A stretch of 55,365 nucleotides of DNA, taken from NCBI GenBank assembly GCA_023091735.1, contig JALKBU010000253.1, forward strand, positions 1 through 55,365, given 5' to 3'. The notes under the pieces were generated by a model. The model was not told where the DNA came from. It did no database searches and saw only the letters and a list, made by a program, of their open reading frames with translations. Position numbers and translations under genes: made by a program. Shown piece after piece: positions 18,600 through 27,284 of this stretch. The DNA comes from Trichomonas tenax. Taxonomy: Eukaryota; Parabasalia; Trichomonadida; Trichomonadidae. Every line of letters begins with the position of its first letter. Position 1 is the stretch's first letter.

Positions 18600-19360
18600 A
18601 TATCATATGAGAATCATTCTGGAATGAAATCAATAAACCTCATTTTGTGATCATTCTTATATGAATTTCCATTAGCATTTGCCGTTAAAATAGGCTCTCT
18701 CGAAGTGGTTCAATATCTCGCTGAGCGAAGAGCTGATGTCAAAATGAAAACAATCAATTTATCACATTGGATTATCATTATATTATGAAATCAATCATTT
18801 TCATTTGAACATCACTATGATAGTATCAATCGTTCACATTTAGTCATCATTATGATATGAAATAAATCAGTCATATTTATTTGTTGTTAGGATATTGGAT
18901 TTGTCAATAACACTTTTCCTTCATTTTGATTTTATATTAAATAGTTCACATTTGTCAATTGTTATATTGTAGCATCAATAAATAATATATTTGGCAATTA
19001 TGAAATTAATCCCCATTATTAATAACTGTTGAAAACAAGTCTCTTGAATGATTCAATATCTCGTTGATCATGGAGCTGATGTCAAATATATCAATCTGCA
19101 ACATTCAACCGACATTATGATTTATAACAAATAAGTTTCATTTTGTCATCATTATGATATTGGATCAATCAATCTCACTTGATAATCATTATGATGTGAA
19201 ATAAATCGGTCTCATTCGGCCATCATAATGATAAACTATAAGCCATATGCATATGATCATCATTATTATATGTAATTAATCATTTACACATGATCATCAT
19301 TATTTTAGAGTTTAAAACATATACATTCGAACATCATTATAATATGAAATAAATCAATCA
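18600..19360. repeat. degenerate AT-rich dispersed repeat
   Basis: Many imperfect copies of a unit close to TCATCATTATGATATGAAA with ATCAATCA spacers. Similar sequence on the opposite strand appears at about 34255-34380. The unit edges cannot be fixed by eye. Confidence 0.5.
18675..19096 (+). pseudogene. remnants of an ankyrin-repeat gene
   Basis: Codons from 18675 to 18746 read as an ankyrin repeat helix pair with GSLEVVQYLAERRADVKM. A second copy at 19037-19096 reads KSLE, loses frame by two bases, and continues IQYLVDHGADVKY. Both match the ankyrin consensus of trichomonad ankyrin proteins. They are separated by about 290 bp of AT-rich repeats with stops in all frames. The piece is therefore a fossil of one of the large ankyrin families. 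Confidence 0.7.
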
Positions 19361-19914
19361 CATTCGTTAATCTTTATTTTCAAATATTGCTTTTGTGTTT
19401 TATAAAAAAATTAATGAACATTTGAAAAACCTCCCTCAGAATAAATGAACATGAATAGATAGTAATAATGGTATTCTGAAGAATCGTGTATTTAGTGCAA
19501 TTGTGTACCGTAGAAAAAAATAATTAATTGAAACAGTAGGCGCACTTAATCGTTATCAATTCTATGAGCTTTATCAAAATTCGAAATCTGATCAATATTA
19601 TTGCATTATTTAAGCTGCCTTGCCAAGTAATATAAACCATCATAAGTTGTTGATATATATTTTCTCAGAAGGCCTTTGATATAATATTTTGGGAGTTGAA
19701 TTATCAATCATTTTTGAGCTTAACTAATGAATATTAAAATTCAAAAAGGATATTATTCTTGAAACAATGTTGAGCAATATCACATAGAAAATATCGGTTG
19801 AATGCCAAGATATTATATTGATAATTTTATATATCTATTAATTAAATGTCCTTTATATCAACAATTGTATTTGAGATCTGTGCATGAAATTTCGATAGTT
19901 TTACTCTATCAATT

Positions 19915-20286
19915 TTAAGCATTTTGAGAATATCTGTAACCGCAGTGGATGCATTCGTAGAAAATTGTCTGGCCTTCATCAGCAGATCTAATCTGAGCAG
20001 TAGTAAAGTACAATCCTTCTTCACCGCATTCTGGACATTTTTCTTTGATAATCGAACGAGCAAGACCTTGTTTCTTTGTGATTTCATCTGCGGCCTTGAC
20101 AATCTTAACCGTTTTCTCAGAGACTTGAAGCAATCTGCTGTCGAAAGCTTGTTTGCATAATGGACACTTCATATGACCGATATTAGTAATCGGGACCAAT
20201 GTGCCACAGAATTTGCAGAAGAGGTCAAGGTTTGCGTCCTTCTTTTCCTCCTCTTTCTCTTCTTCGTGATGATGCCTATGAGACAT
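19915..20286 (-). CDS. RPA12: RNA polymerase I subunit RPA12 (TFIIS-like zinc ribbon)
   Basis: The 123-residue protein has two zinc ribbons. The first uses C24, C27, C41 and C44, and the second C84, C87, C112 and C115. Between the second pair lies QIRSADEGQTIFYEC, the cleavage hairpin with the acidic pair D103 and E104. The sequence RSADEGQT is typical of the Pol I subunit (POLR1H/Rpa12), and the length matches yeast (125) and human (126). The subunit stimulates RNA cleavage and rDNA transcription in the nucleolus. A His/Glu-rich amino terminus (SHRHHHEEEKEEEKK) is an extra feature. It is divergent from CLP1 and shares the seven-copy motif cluster. Confidence 0.93.
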   Translation of the reverse strand: MSHRHHHEEEKEEEKKDANLDLFCKFCGTLVPITNIGHMKCPLCKQAFDSRLLQVSEKTVKIVKAADEITKKQGLARSIIKEKCPECGEEGLYFTTAQIRSADEGQTIFYECIHCGYRYSQNA

Positions 20287-20290
20287 TCAC

Positions 20291-20443
20291 TTTACAAGTC
20301 AAAAACAATTTAAATGACAAAACATATTTACATGACAATTTTATTTTAAATGCACTTTTTTAGATGTCAAATATTTATACATAAAATTCATTTTTACATG
20401 ACAGAATACTCGTTTACATAACAAAATTTCGATTTACATGCCA
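20291..20443 (-). promoter_or_regulatory. cluster of seven 11-mers in the RPA12/CLP1 divergent promoter
   Basis: On the plus strand the copies read TTTACAAGTCA (20291), TTTAAATGACA (20309), TTTACATGACA (20327), TTTAGATGTCA (20359), TTTACATGACA (20393), TTTACATAACA (20413) and TTTACATGCCA (20433). Steps are 18, 18, 32, 34, 20 and 20 bp. All share one orientation although the two genes point away from each other. The cluster fills the 180-bp spacer. Confidence 0.75.
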
Positions 20444-20466
20444 ATATAACAAAAGTAACATTCTCC

Positions 20467-21669
20467 ATGGCAAAAGTGGAAGAAGTTATACTAAAGCCGG
20501 GTTATGATCTCAGATTCCGATTAAATTTCGGCGACATTGTCAGAATGAAAGTCATTGAAGGCAACGTTTGGCTTTTTGGATGGAATTTACCTATAAATAC
20601 AGATTTAGTTTTTCGTGACGAGTCATTTACACTTTCAACAGACATCCCATCAAAAATACAGCTATTCAATTCATCCGCACCATATTATTCTGCTTTAAGT
20701 CAACCGCATACAATTATTCTTGAGAGACAAATTCGTAAGGAAGTTATCCTTATTGCTGGTGTCAAATCATCAGGAAAGACAACTCTTGCGAGATGGCTGA
20801 TAAATACAAGATTTGGTCAAGGAGTTAAATGTTTTTATGTCAACGCTGATACATATCAATCTCCATTTGCTTGCAATGGATGTATTGGCGTCGCAGACAT
20901 TGATAGGCCAATTACAAATGAAGGATTTCAATTAATTGATCCTTTATTTTTTTATTTTGGCCACAGTGATGTAAAGCAGTCGAGACAAGAATTGTATACA
21001 GGACAGCTAGTCCAAGTACGTGATGCAATCAATGCTAGATTGGAAGCAATCGGAAAACCAGAAGATGTTTGCATTGTAATCGATTATCCTGCAATTAGAG
21101 ATAATAACATGAACGACGCTCTCAAAGAGGTAATGTCCATCTTCGATATTACACACTTTGTCACACTTGGTGATGATAATCTTCAAGAATTGGTTCCAAA
21201 GACATCAGAAATAAGGGTTATCAAGTCATCTGTCTTAGCTGGTTCAGTTTATATCAATGAACTCATCAAATCGAAAATTATTAATAAAACAATTACACAA
21301 TATTTCTATGGAACTCCCGAACATCCATTTAAACCAGTAACTAAGACAATTCCACGCAGTGAGTTCAAAGCATACAGTCTTGGTACATTGAATTATATTT
21401 CCTCAATCATGCTTCCTTCAGGCGCTGATTCTCCTGATCCGAAGATTTTGAACACAATTGGCATAACACCAATGCTTAACAAACGCATGCTTGCTGTCAT
21501 TCCACAGGTACCTCAACAGGATGCTTGGAAGATGAATGTCATTGGTTTCAATTGCCTTGTTGCTGTTGATGAAGCGAACGAAGCTATAACAATCCTCACT
21601 CCTTCCGAAGTTCCACCACCACCATCTTATCTTGTTGCAGGAACTATCGAATACTCTGATGTTCAATAA
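20467..21669 (+). CDS. CLP1: CLP1 polynucleotide-kinase family, mRNA 3'-end factor
   Basis: The 400-residue protein has the three CLP1 parts. Residues 1-90 are an amino-terminal beta domain. The central P-loop kinase-like domain has GVKSSGKT at 98-105. The carboxyl beta domain ends with GFNCLVAVDEANEAITILTPS and SYLVAGTIEYSDV, which match the conserved end of human and yeast CLP1 (GF..V...D.....TVLSP.P.PLP...L). CLP1 belongs to cleavage factor complexes (CF IA/CF II) for mRNA 3' processing and, in animals, to tRNA splicing endonuclease. The Walker A lysine and threonine are present, so ATP binding is likely. Kinase activity is uncertain. Confidence 0.9.
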   Translation: MAKVEEVILKPGYDLRFRLNFGDIVRMKVIEGNVWLFGWNLPINTDLVFRDESFTLSTDIPSKIQLFNSSAPYYSALSQPHTIILERQIRKEVILIAGVKSSGKTTLARWLINTRFGQGVKCFYVNADTYQSPFACNGCIGVADIDRPITNEGFQLIDPLFFYFGHSDVKQSRQELYTGQLVQVRDAINARLEAIGKPEDVCIVIDYPAIRDNNMNDALKEVMSIFDITHFVTLGDDNLQELVPKTSEIRVIKSSVLAGSVYINELIKSKIINKTITQYFYGTPEHPFKPVTKTIPRSEFKAYSLGTLNYISSIMLPSGADSPDPKILNTIGITPMLNKRMLAVIPQVPQQDAWKMNVIGFNCLVAVDEANEAITILTPSEVPPPPSYLVAGTIEYSDVQ

Positions 21670-21831
21670 TACATTTATTTATATTTTTTTTATTGTATAG
21701 ATCTAAAAGAAAGTTGTTTTAAAACATAATATCAAAAAACTCGATGTATTAAACTCTTTCCATAATAGACATCATCATAGTTTTGGAAGAAATCATTTCC
21801 ATTTCATGAAAATAGATTTAAAATAACATTC

Positions 21832-21842
21832 TGACATGTAAA
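21832..21842 (+). promoter_or_regulatory. perfect 11-mer TGACATGTAAA before the kelch-like gene
   Basis: A copy 40 bp upstream of the ATG at 21883. A second partial form, CGTGACAAAT, lies just before the start. Confidence 0.55.
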
Positions 21843-21882
21843 ATATTTTATTTGATAATAAATAAACGTGACAAATTATATA

Positions 21883-23703
21883 ATGACTCTTGGAAAAGTT
21901 CATCATGCGAAGGGTATAAATGAGCTATTCCCAAATAAAACAAATCTCAAACCGAACCTCTTCTATTATGACAACATTTATTATGCAGTAATAGAAAACA
22001 AATTGTATTATCTCGATTCTTATCTACTTCTATGGTCAGAATTGCAATTTAACATGACTTTTTATGAAGGGCAGTCCATAACTGTCACTCCTAAAGGTGT
22101 TGTATTTTTCGGTGGCAAATCAAATGGAAAATACACAAATCAAATGTATTTATTTACAAACCCAACAGTTATACCAATCATCAACGAAATGACACCACGT
22201 GCATACCACTCATGCTGCTGGCTCGAGCACATGGAAAGTATTTGCATTTGCTGCGGCCAATCTGATGAACCTGTAAACGAAATTTACATATTTAACATGA
22301 ACACATGGGAAGTTAGTTCCGTTGTTCCACTCAATCCTCTGTTTTCTATGAATACAAAGGTTTCTTATATTAAAGATGACCTTGTGGGCATCGTAGGTAA
22401 CTTTAACTCAGAAGAATTCCAAGACACGACGCTGGTTGTACTAAATCTGAAGGATGGAAAGATGCGGACAATCGAAGCTTCGAGTGTTGAAAGCAATTTC
22501 AACGCAATTCGGTCTTTTGTCCGCGATAATCGATTCTTTGCCGTTATGCTCAACAATATCTGGGTGTATGATTTCGATCATAGCCAATGGATCCTCTTTG
22601 ATATCAAATATTTATACAAAGATGGAACATATTTCTTCGAAACGGACAATGAAACATTTGCTATTTTCAATGAAGGTCTCAGCAAATACGTTACTGTTAC
22701 TTTTAATACAATGGTTAAGTTTGTCGAAGATTTGATTGATCAAAACATTTCTAATAAGTTATTCGAAATCAATTCGGTTAAAATTTCAAACAGAGTCGAT
22801 GTTCTCTTCAAGACTGTCTATACAAATGCAAATCGCGTTGTATCATGCATGAAATCGAAAGGATTAAGAGTTCCTTATGCTGACAGAATTTTAAGACTCC
22901 TTGAAGAGCACAGACTTCTCCAGGTGGCTGCTTTCCGTCTCGATGATGCGCGTACTAGACTCGGAATGCTTCCACCGCAGGAGAAGACTGAAAAAGTTTC
23001 TCTCACAGATGTCGACAAAAGAATGAGAGAAATTGATCACAAGCTAAAGAAATATCGTTCAGATAAAAGCTCCGCAAAGAAATCAAATGAAATTGAGATC
23101 ATTGGAGCAAGACAAAATATCAACAAGATCGACCGACAGATCCCTGGTCCAATACTTCCAGGCCAGAATCCTCTCGATGTGTCTGAAGCTCTTGCTGATG
23201 CCATTAAGAAGCAAAAGAGTGAGTATGAAAAACTCAGACAGAAATCAGCAAAGGATAAGAAGCACCACATCGCTTCTGATAGCTTCTTCTATGGTATATA
23301 CGAACTCGATGCTCTTGAACAGAAAGTTTGCATTGCAGATAAGAAATTAAATGCGGCTCAAAAAGTATTCACAGAAGAAGCTGCAGAATCAGCAAGAAAA
23401 TGGTCAGCAACAATCGATGGCGCCAACGAAATAAATGGCTACAAGCAGTTTGCTTCTGCCTCTGCTATAGAAAGATGGATCACTACAGAGTCAGAGCACT
23501 GCGATTTGCTGTTGGACAACTTAAGACGCGCTGCAAGTTTCTTGAAGTCGTTCCCTGATTCACCAAAGGCTTTAAGTGACGTTAAGGAGGCCTCAGAAAA
23601 GGTCAGGGGATGGATATCTCGTTTGAGTAGCTCTGCTCCAAGTGACACAAATCTTATCGAAGAAATATATATGAATATTTCTTGGGCATCTGCTGTTTTC
23701 TAA
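21883..23703 (+). CDS. kelch-like propeller protein with carboxyl coiled coil
   Basis: From the ATG at 21883 it has 606 residues; the frame is open five codons upstream only through a GTG. Residues 1-270 show kelch-type features: GVVFFGGKSNGKYTNQMYLF, TPRAYHSCCWL, ICICCGQSDEPVNEIYIFNMNTWEV and NNIWVYDFDHSQW. The glycine pair followed later by a tryptophan is the pattern of a six-bladed galactose-oxidase-like propeller. Residues 340-606 are helical and coiled coil, with KRMREIDHKLKKYRSDK and DALEQKVCIADKKLNAAQKVF. A propeller fused to a coiled coil is common in cytoskeletal scaffolds. No orthologue is recognised outside trichomonads. Confidence 0.75.
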   Translation: MTLGKVHHAKGINELFPNKTNLKPNLFYYDNIYYAVIENKLYYLDSYLLLWSELQFNMTFYEGQSITVTPKGVVFFGGKSNGKYTNQMYLFTNPTVIPIINEMTPRAYHSCCWLEHMESICICCGQSDEPVNEIYIFNMNTWEVSSVVPLNPLFSMNTKVSYIKDDLVGIVGNFNSEEFQDTTLVVLNLKDGKMRTIEASSVESNFNAIRSFVRDNRFFAVMLNNIWVYDFDHSQWILFDIKYLYKDGTYFFETDNETFAIFNEGLSKYVTVTFNTMVKFVEDLIDQNISNKLFEINSVKISNRVDVLFKTVYTNANRVVSCMKSKGLRVPYADRILRLLEEHRLLQVAAFRLDDARTRLGMLPPQEKTEKVSLTDVDKRMREIDHKLKKYRSDKSSAKKSNEIEIIGARQNINKIDRQIPGPILPGQNPLDVSEALADAIKKQKSEYEKLRQKSAKDKKHHIASDSFFYGIYELDALEQKVCIADKKLNAAQKVFTEEAAESARKWSATIDGANEINGYKQFASASAIERWITTESEHCDLLLDNLRRAASFLKSFPDSPKALSDVKEASEKVRGWISRLSSSAPSDTNLIEEIYMNISWASAVF

Positions 23704-24237
23704 TTCACCAATATTAATATGTTTTAAAAAACTATGTTATTCGTTTCAAAATATAGTCGGTTGACATGATTTGTCAAATTTGGGAACGAAAAATCAAAAT
23801 CAGGACTAATTCACATTTGAATATAATATAATTCCAAATTTATATACATTTTATAATACACCAGTATTCATTTATCAATTGGTGAACGAAAATATCGGGT
23901 TTTTCAATTTTGATTATCTACAAGCTTTTAACGCAGTAAATATTCAAAGAAAACGACGAAAGAGTTATGTTTAAAGATAAAATATTGTAAATGAAAATAT
24001 AAATTTTTGATTTAGAATTTTGTTAATTTGTGGATTCATGTCATTGAGGTGTGAATCAAAAATGCATTTTTATGAATGTGTGCAAAAGTATAAAGGTTCA
24101 TTCCATTGATTACAAAATTTGAATAAAGAAATTATTGGAAAATAAGCTTAATTTTCGTACAAAAAGTGAATGCAATATCATACCGATAATAAAAATAAAC
24201 AGACCTCAATGATATAATTCTACGGGCGCGAAAATTT
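23704..24237. other. AT-rich intergenic region before CK1
   Basis: About 530 bp with no gene seen. The last 60 bp become slightly GC-richer before the initiator of the kinase gene. Confidence 0.6.
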
Positions 24238-24244
24238 TCATTTT
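24238..24244 (+). promoter_or_regulatory. initiator (Inr) of the CK1 gene
   Basis: TCATTTT fits the trichomonad initiator. Its A at 24240 gives a 27-nt leader to the ATG at 24267. No 11-mer is found near it. Confidence 0.5.
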
Positions 24245-24266
24245 AACGTTGATAAGTTAGAAAAAA

Positions 24267-25577
24267 ATGACTTCTATCGACGGCGGCCATTACGAGCTCA
24301 TCAAAAAGATCGGCGGTGGAAGCTTCGGACAGATATACATCGGTGAGGATACTCAAACTCACAAAAAAGTCGCTGTAAAACTCGAATCTAAAAAAACTAG
24401 CGTTCCACAATTATGCTACGAATCTAAATTATATGTACTTTTCTCGGGCTGTCCCTCAGTTCCGCGTTTGTACTGGTACGGATCTGATCACACGCACAAT
24501 AAAATGGTTATCGATCTTTTAGGAAAATCCCTTGAAGATCTTTTCATTCAGTGCGGCCAAAAGTTATCACTGAAGACAGTTTTGATGCTTGCTGACCAAA
24601 TGATTTCATGTGTTGAATATATTCACAGCAAAAATTTCATTCACAACGATATTAAGCCAGATAACTTCGTTATGGGACGCGATAAAAAGCCAAATCAAGT
24701 TTTTATCATCGACTTCGGTTTATCTAAAAAATATAGAGATCCATTCACGCATGAGCATATTTCTTACGCAGACGGAAGATCTCTCACTGGAACACCCAGA
24801 TATGCATCAATTGCAGCTCTTCAGGGCATCAGACAGACACGAAGAGATGATATGGAATCGCTTGGTTATGTTTGGATGTATTTACTCAGAGGTTCGCTTC
24901 CATGGATGGGAATCAACCTCAGAACAAGAGGGCAGAAGTTCGACAAGATTTTGGCGGTCAAAGAATCGACGTCAATTGAGTCTTTATGCCAAGGATTTCC
25001 GCAGGAATTCGCGGATTATTTGAGAGATGTGAGAGCATTAAAGTTCGATGAACAGCCTGATTATGCAGCCTACAGAAAGAGATTCCGTGATTTATTCATC
25101 CAGAAGGGCTTCATTTTTGACTATGTTTACGACTGGACAGACACATCGAAGATGCAGAAGAAGAAAGAATTGGTTATTAACGTTGAGCCTAAAAGAAAAG
25201 TCGAAGCACCGCCACCAGAAAATAACGCAAAGCTGACAAGATCGATTGCAAGAGAGCGCAGGGAACTGAACCAGCGCGCACAAAGGCAGGAATTAGAAAG
25301 AGAAAAGGCAAATATTCAACCATGCCCAGGCGCAGTTTTGTCTGCACAGGAAATACAGAGGGAAGCTCAAGCAAAGAATTACAAGAAATCAGAAAACGAT
25401 CCAAACAATCGCAATGGAGAAGATGCAGCACTCAGCGATGTTTTAGCCAACGTTGACTTCGATATGAATCACTTACCACCAGGCGGACCTCTTCCAAATG
25501 GTCCATTCCCTCGTCCAATGTGGAGATCAAGATATCCAAGATGGATGACACCTGTTCAAACACTCAGTATCAAATAA
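24267..25577 (+). CDS. casein kinase 1 family Ser/Thr kinase
   Basis: The 436-residue protein has a complete CK1 kinase domain at about 8-285. The glycine loop is GGGSFGQIY, the ATP lysine K38 sits in VAVKLE, the catalytic loop is HNDIKPDNF (H126, D128), the magnesium loop is DFG (149-151), and LTGTPRYASI and QTRRDDMESLGY are typical CK1 signatures. The Arg normally after the catalytic His (HRD) is Asn; CK1 does not need activation-loop phosphorylation, so activity is likely kept. The carboxyl tail is Q, E and R-rich and then proline-rich (LPPGGPLPNGPFPRP), a likely interaction or inhibitory segment. CK1 kinases regulate traffic, DNA repair and the cytoskeleton. Trichomonads have many paralogues. 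Confidence 0.95.
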   Translation: MTSIDGGHYELIKKIGGGSFGQIYIGEDTQTHKKVAVKLESKKTSVPQLCYESKLYVLFSGCPSVPRLYWYGSDHTHNKMVIDLLGKSLEDLFIQCGQKLSLKTVLMLADQMISCVEYIHSKNFIHNDIKPDNFVMGRDKKPNQVFIIDFGLSKKYRDPFTHEHISYADGRSLTGTPRYASIAALQGIRQTRRDDMESLGYVWMYLLRGSLPWMGINLRTRGQKFDKILAVKESTSIESLCQGFPQEFADYLRDVRALKFDEQPDYAAYRKRFRDLFIQKGFIFDYVYDWTDTSKMQKKKELVINVEPKRKVEAPPPENNAKLTRSIARERRELNQRAQRQELEREKANIQPCPGAVLSAQEIQREAQAKNYKKSENDPNNRNGEDAALSDVLANVDFDMNHLPPGGPLPNGPFPRPMWRSRYPRWMTPVQTLSIK

Positions 25578-26070
25578 TCATTTTTGGAGCTATAGTTTTT
25601 GTTGTATTTGTATTATATAATATTATATATTAAATGTTTTGTTTCCATCACTTATTGTCTTTCGAAATTCATCCACAAACTTTCTCATTTTTGACATTTT
25701 TCTCGATCAATGAAAAATGATTCTAGATCATTATATATTCATTATAACAAAGAAATATTAATACTAAATAAACAGAAAGATGGTATAGTTAGATTTTTAA
25801 GACAATATCTTTATGTATTAATGGTTGAAAAAATGAATCTAAATCGAAAGATATCATCATGATAATTTACTAGTTCTCTTTTGATATATATATAATAGAG
25901 CTATAGATTATTAATATATTATATGATACATCTCTTATGCATTAGATTGAAACAAAGAAAATGCTTTTTCCATCATTTGACACTTGACACTTTACAATGT
26001 AAACTAAATTAATAAAAAAACTATTTTTGTAAAAAAATGTTCAATTACAAAAAAGTAAAATAATAAAGGA
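25578..26070. other. AT-rich intergenic region
   Basis: About 490 bp without a gene. It contains TTTACAATGTAAA at 25991-26003, noted separately. Confidence 0.6.
25991..26003. promoter_or_regulatory. 13-bp symmetric TTTACAATGTAAA element
   Basis: Two TGTAAA half-sites face each other around one base, 68 bp before the TPR gene. TTGACAC comes directly before it. The half-site is the TGTAAA end of the 11-mer, so this may be a symmetric form of the same element. Confidence 0.4.
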
Positions 26071-27189
26071 ATGTATGACGAAAATTCAGGTCAACCACTC
26101 TCAAAGACACAGAGATACGATAGGGCGCACTTAGAGGCCCCAAAACCGAAGCCAAAGCCAAGAGATGAGAAATTTTTCATCGCTTCAACAATAAATCAGC
26201 GCGAATTAGACAGTTCCAGCTACAGATTATCACGTGTCCCTCAAAAGCTTTCAGCATCGAAGATGAATAAAGTAAATCAGCCGCAAAGTTTCGTAGAACA
26301 ATATTTTGCAAATAATCCAAACGCACAAGTGGACACACGCACACCAACAGAGAAACTTGAGGACATTCAAGCACGTTTAGGCGATGAAAACCCCGAAAAT
26401 GATCCACAACAAAAATTGAATTTAATTGTTCAACAAAAAACGTTAACATCGCTCGTTCACGGCGAAAATTCGATAGAAAACACAAGAGCATTGATCACGA
26501 TTGGTGCTTTTTACAATTCACAACATCTTCCTGAAAGTGCAATGAGACATCTTAAAAAAGCAAAACCTATCGCTGAAAGGCTCATGAAAGACGAAGAAAG
26601 GTTCAATGCCGATGGTGATCCACACAAATATGATGAAGATTTCCTCAGATTGCACGTTGAAATGACAGATACTAAAATGCAAACTCCATCGAATTCTCCG
26701 AAGAAGAGTTTATATGCATCGTTTGAGAAAACCCTTTCTCCATACAAAGATATACCAACGGAGGATAAGAAGCTCAACTACAGACGTAACTATTATCTTG
26801 CAGAAATCTATTACAATCAAAACAAGTTCAACGATGCGCTTCCATTCTATGACTTAACAATTACTGATTTTCGCGAAATTAATCCAGACGAAGAACACAA
26901 GCCGGAGCTTGCAACGATATATGTTCATGCTGCTGAGTCAGCAGTCGGCATCGAAGACAACAAGAAGGCCAAAGAGTTATACGAAAACGCTTTGAACGTC
27001 TACAAAGAGTTAGAAAAACAAAATGAAGTCACAAAATATCAACAAATCGTTGATGAACTCGATCAACAAATCAAGGAACAAGAAGCTAAGGAAGCAGAAG
27101 CACAACAAACAGCCGAACAGACAAATGAAGAAGAACAAGTCAGCGAAAATCATGTTGTGATTCATGAACCAGATTCTCAAGAAAACTAA
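26071..27189 (+). CDS. TPR-repeat protein
   Basis: The 372-residue protein has two clear tetratricopeptide regions. One is at about 130-175 (SIENTRALITIGAFYNSQHL then ESAMRHLKKAKPIAERL). The other is at about 230-320 (RRNYYLAEIYYNQNKFNDAL, ATIYVHAAESAVGIEDNKKA). Residues 20-110 are polar and unstructured, with a PKPKPKPR stretch. The carboxyl tail is Q and E-rich coiled coil. The HGENSIENTRAL start of the first repeat resembles ciliary TTC23-type TPR proteins, but this is a weak resemblance. It probably acts as a scaffold. Confidence 0.75.
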   Translation: MYDENSGQPLSKTQRYDRAHLEAPKPKPKPRDEKFFIASTINQRELDSSSYRLSRVPQKLSASKMNKVNQPQSFVEQYFANNPNAQVDTRTPTEKLEDIQARLGDENPENDPQQKLNLIVQQKTLTSLVHGENSIENTRALITIGAFYNSQHLPESAMRHLKKAKPIAERLMKDEERFNADGDPHKYDEDFLRLHVEMTDTKMQTPSNSPKKSLYASFEKTLSPYKDIPTEDKKLNYRRNYYLAEIYYNQNKFNDALPFYDLTITDFREINPDEEHKPELATIYVHAAESAVGIEDNKKAKELYENALNVYKELEKQNEVTKYQQIVDELDQQIKEQEAKEAEAQQTAEQTNEEEQVSENHVVIHEPDSQEN

Positions 27190-27284
27190 TTTCAAGCAAC
27201 GTTCTTTTGTCAGTAAAATTGTTATTATTGCTTTCATATAAATATGATAAAACAAAGTTTTATATAATACAAAAATAAACAAAA

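Larger units (their letters stand above)
17774..19914. other. decayed repeat region between eIF4E and RPA12
   Basis: No intact gene. The part from 18600 to 19360 is built of loose copies of a CATCATTATGATATGAAAT-type AT-rich unit and two broken ankyrin repeats. A TAACATGTAAA lies at 18183-18193 with no gene start beside it. Confidence 0.6.

Noticed and set aside
18392..18610. 72-codon frame before the ankyrin remnants
   Set aside because: It does not read as ankyrin and has no start context; it may be an accident of AT-rich sequence.
18600..19360. CRISPR array
   Set aside because: The AT-rich copies vary in both unit and spacing, and the host is a eukaryote.
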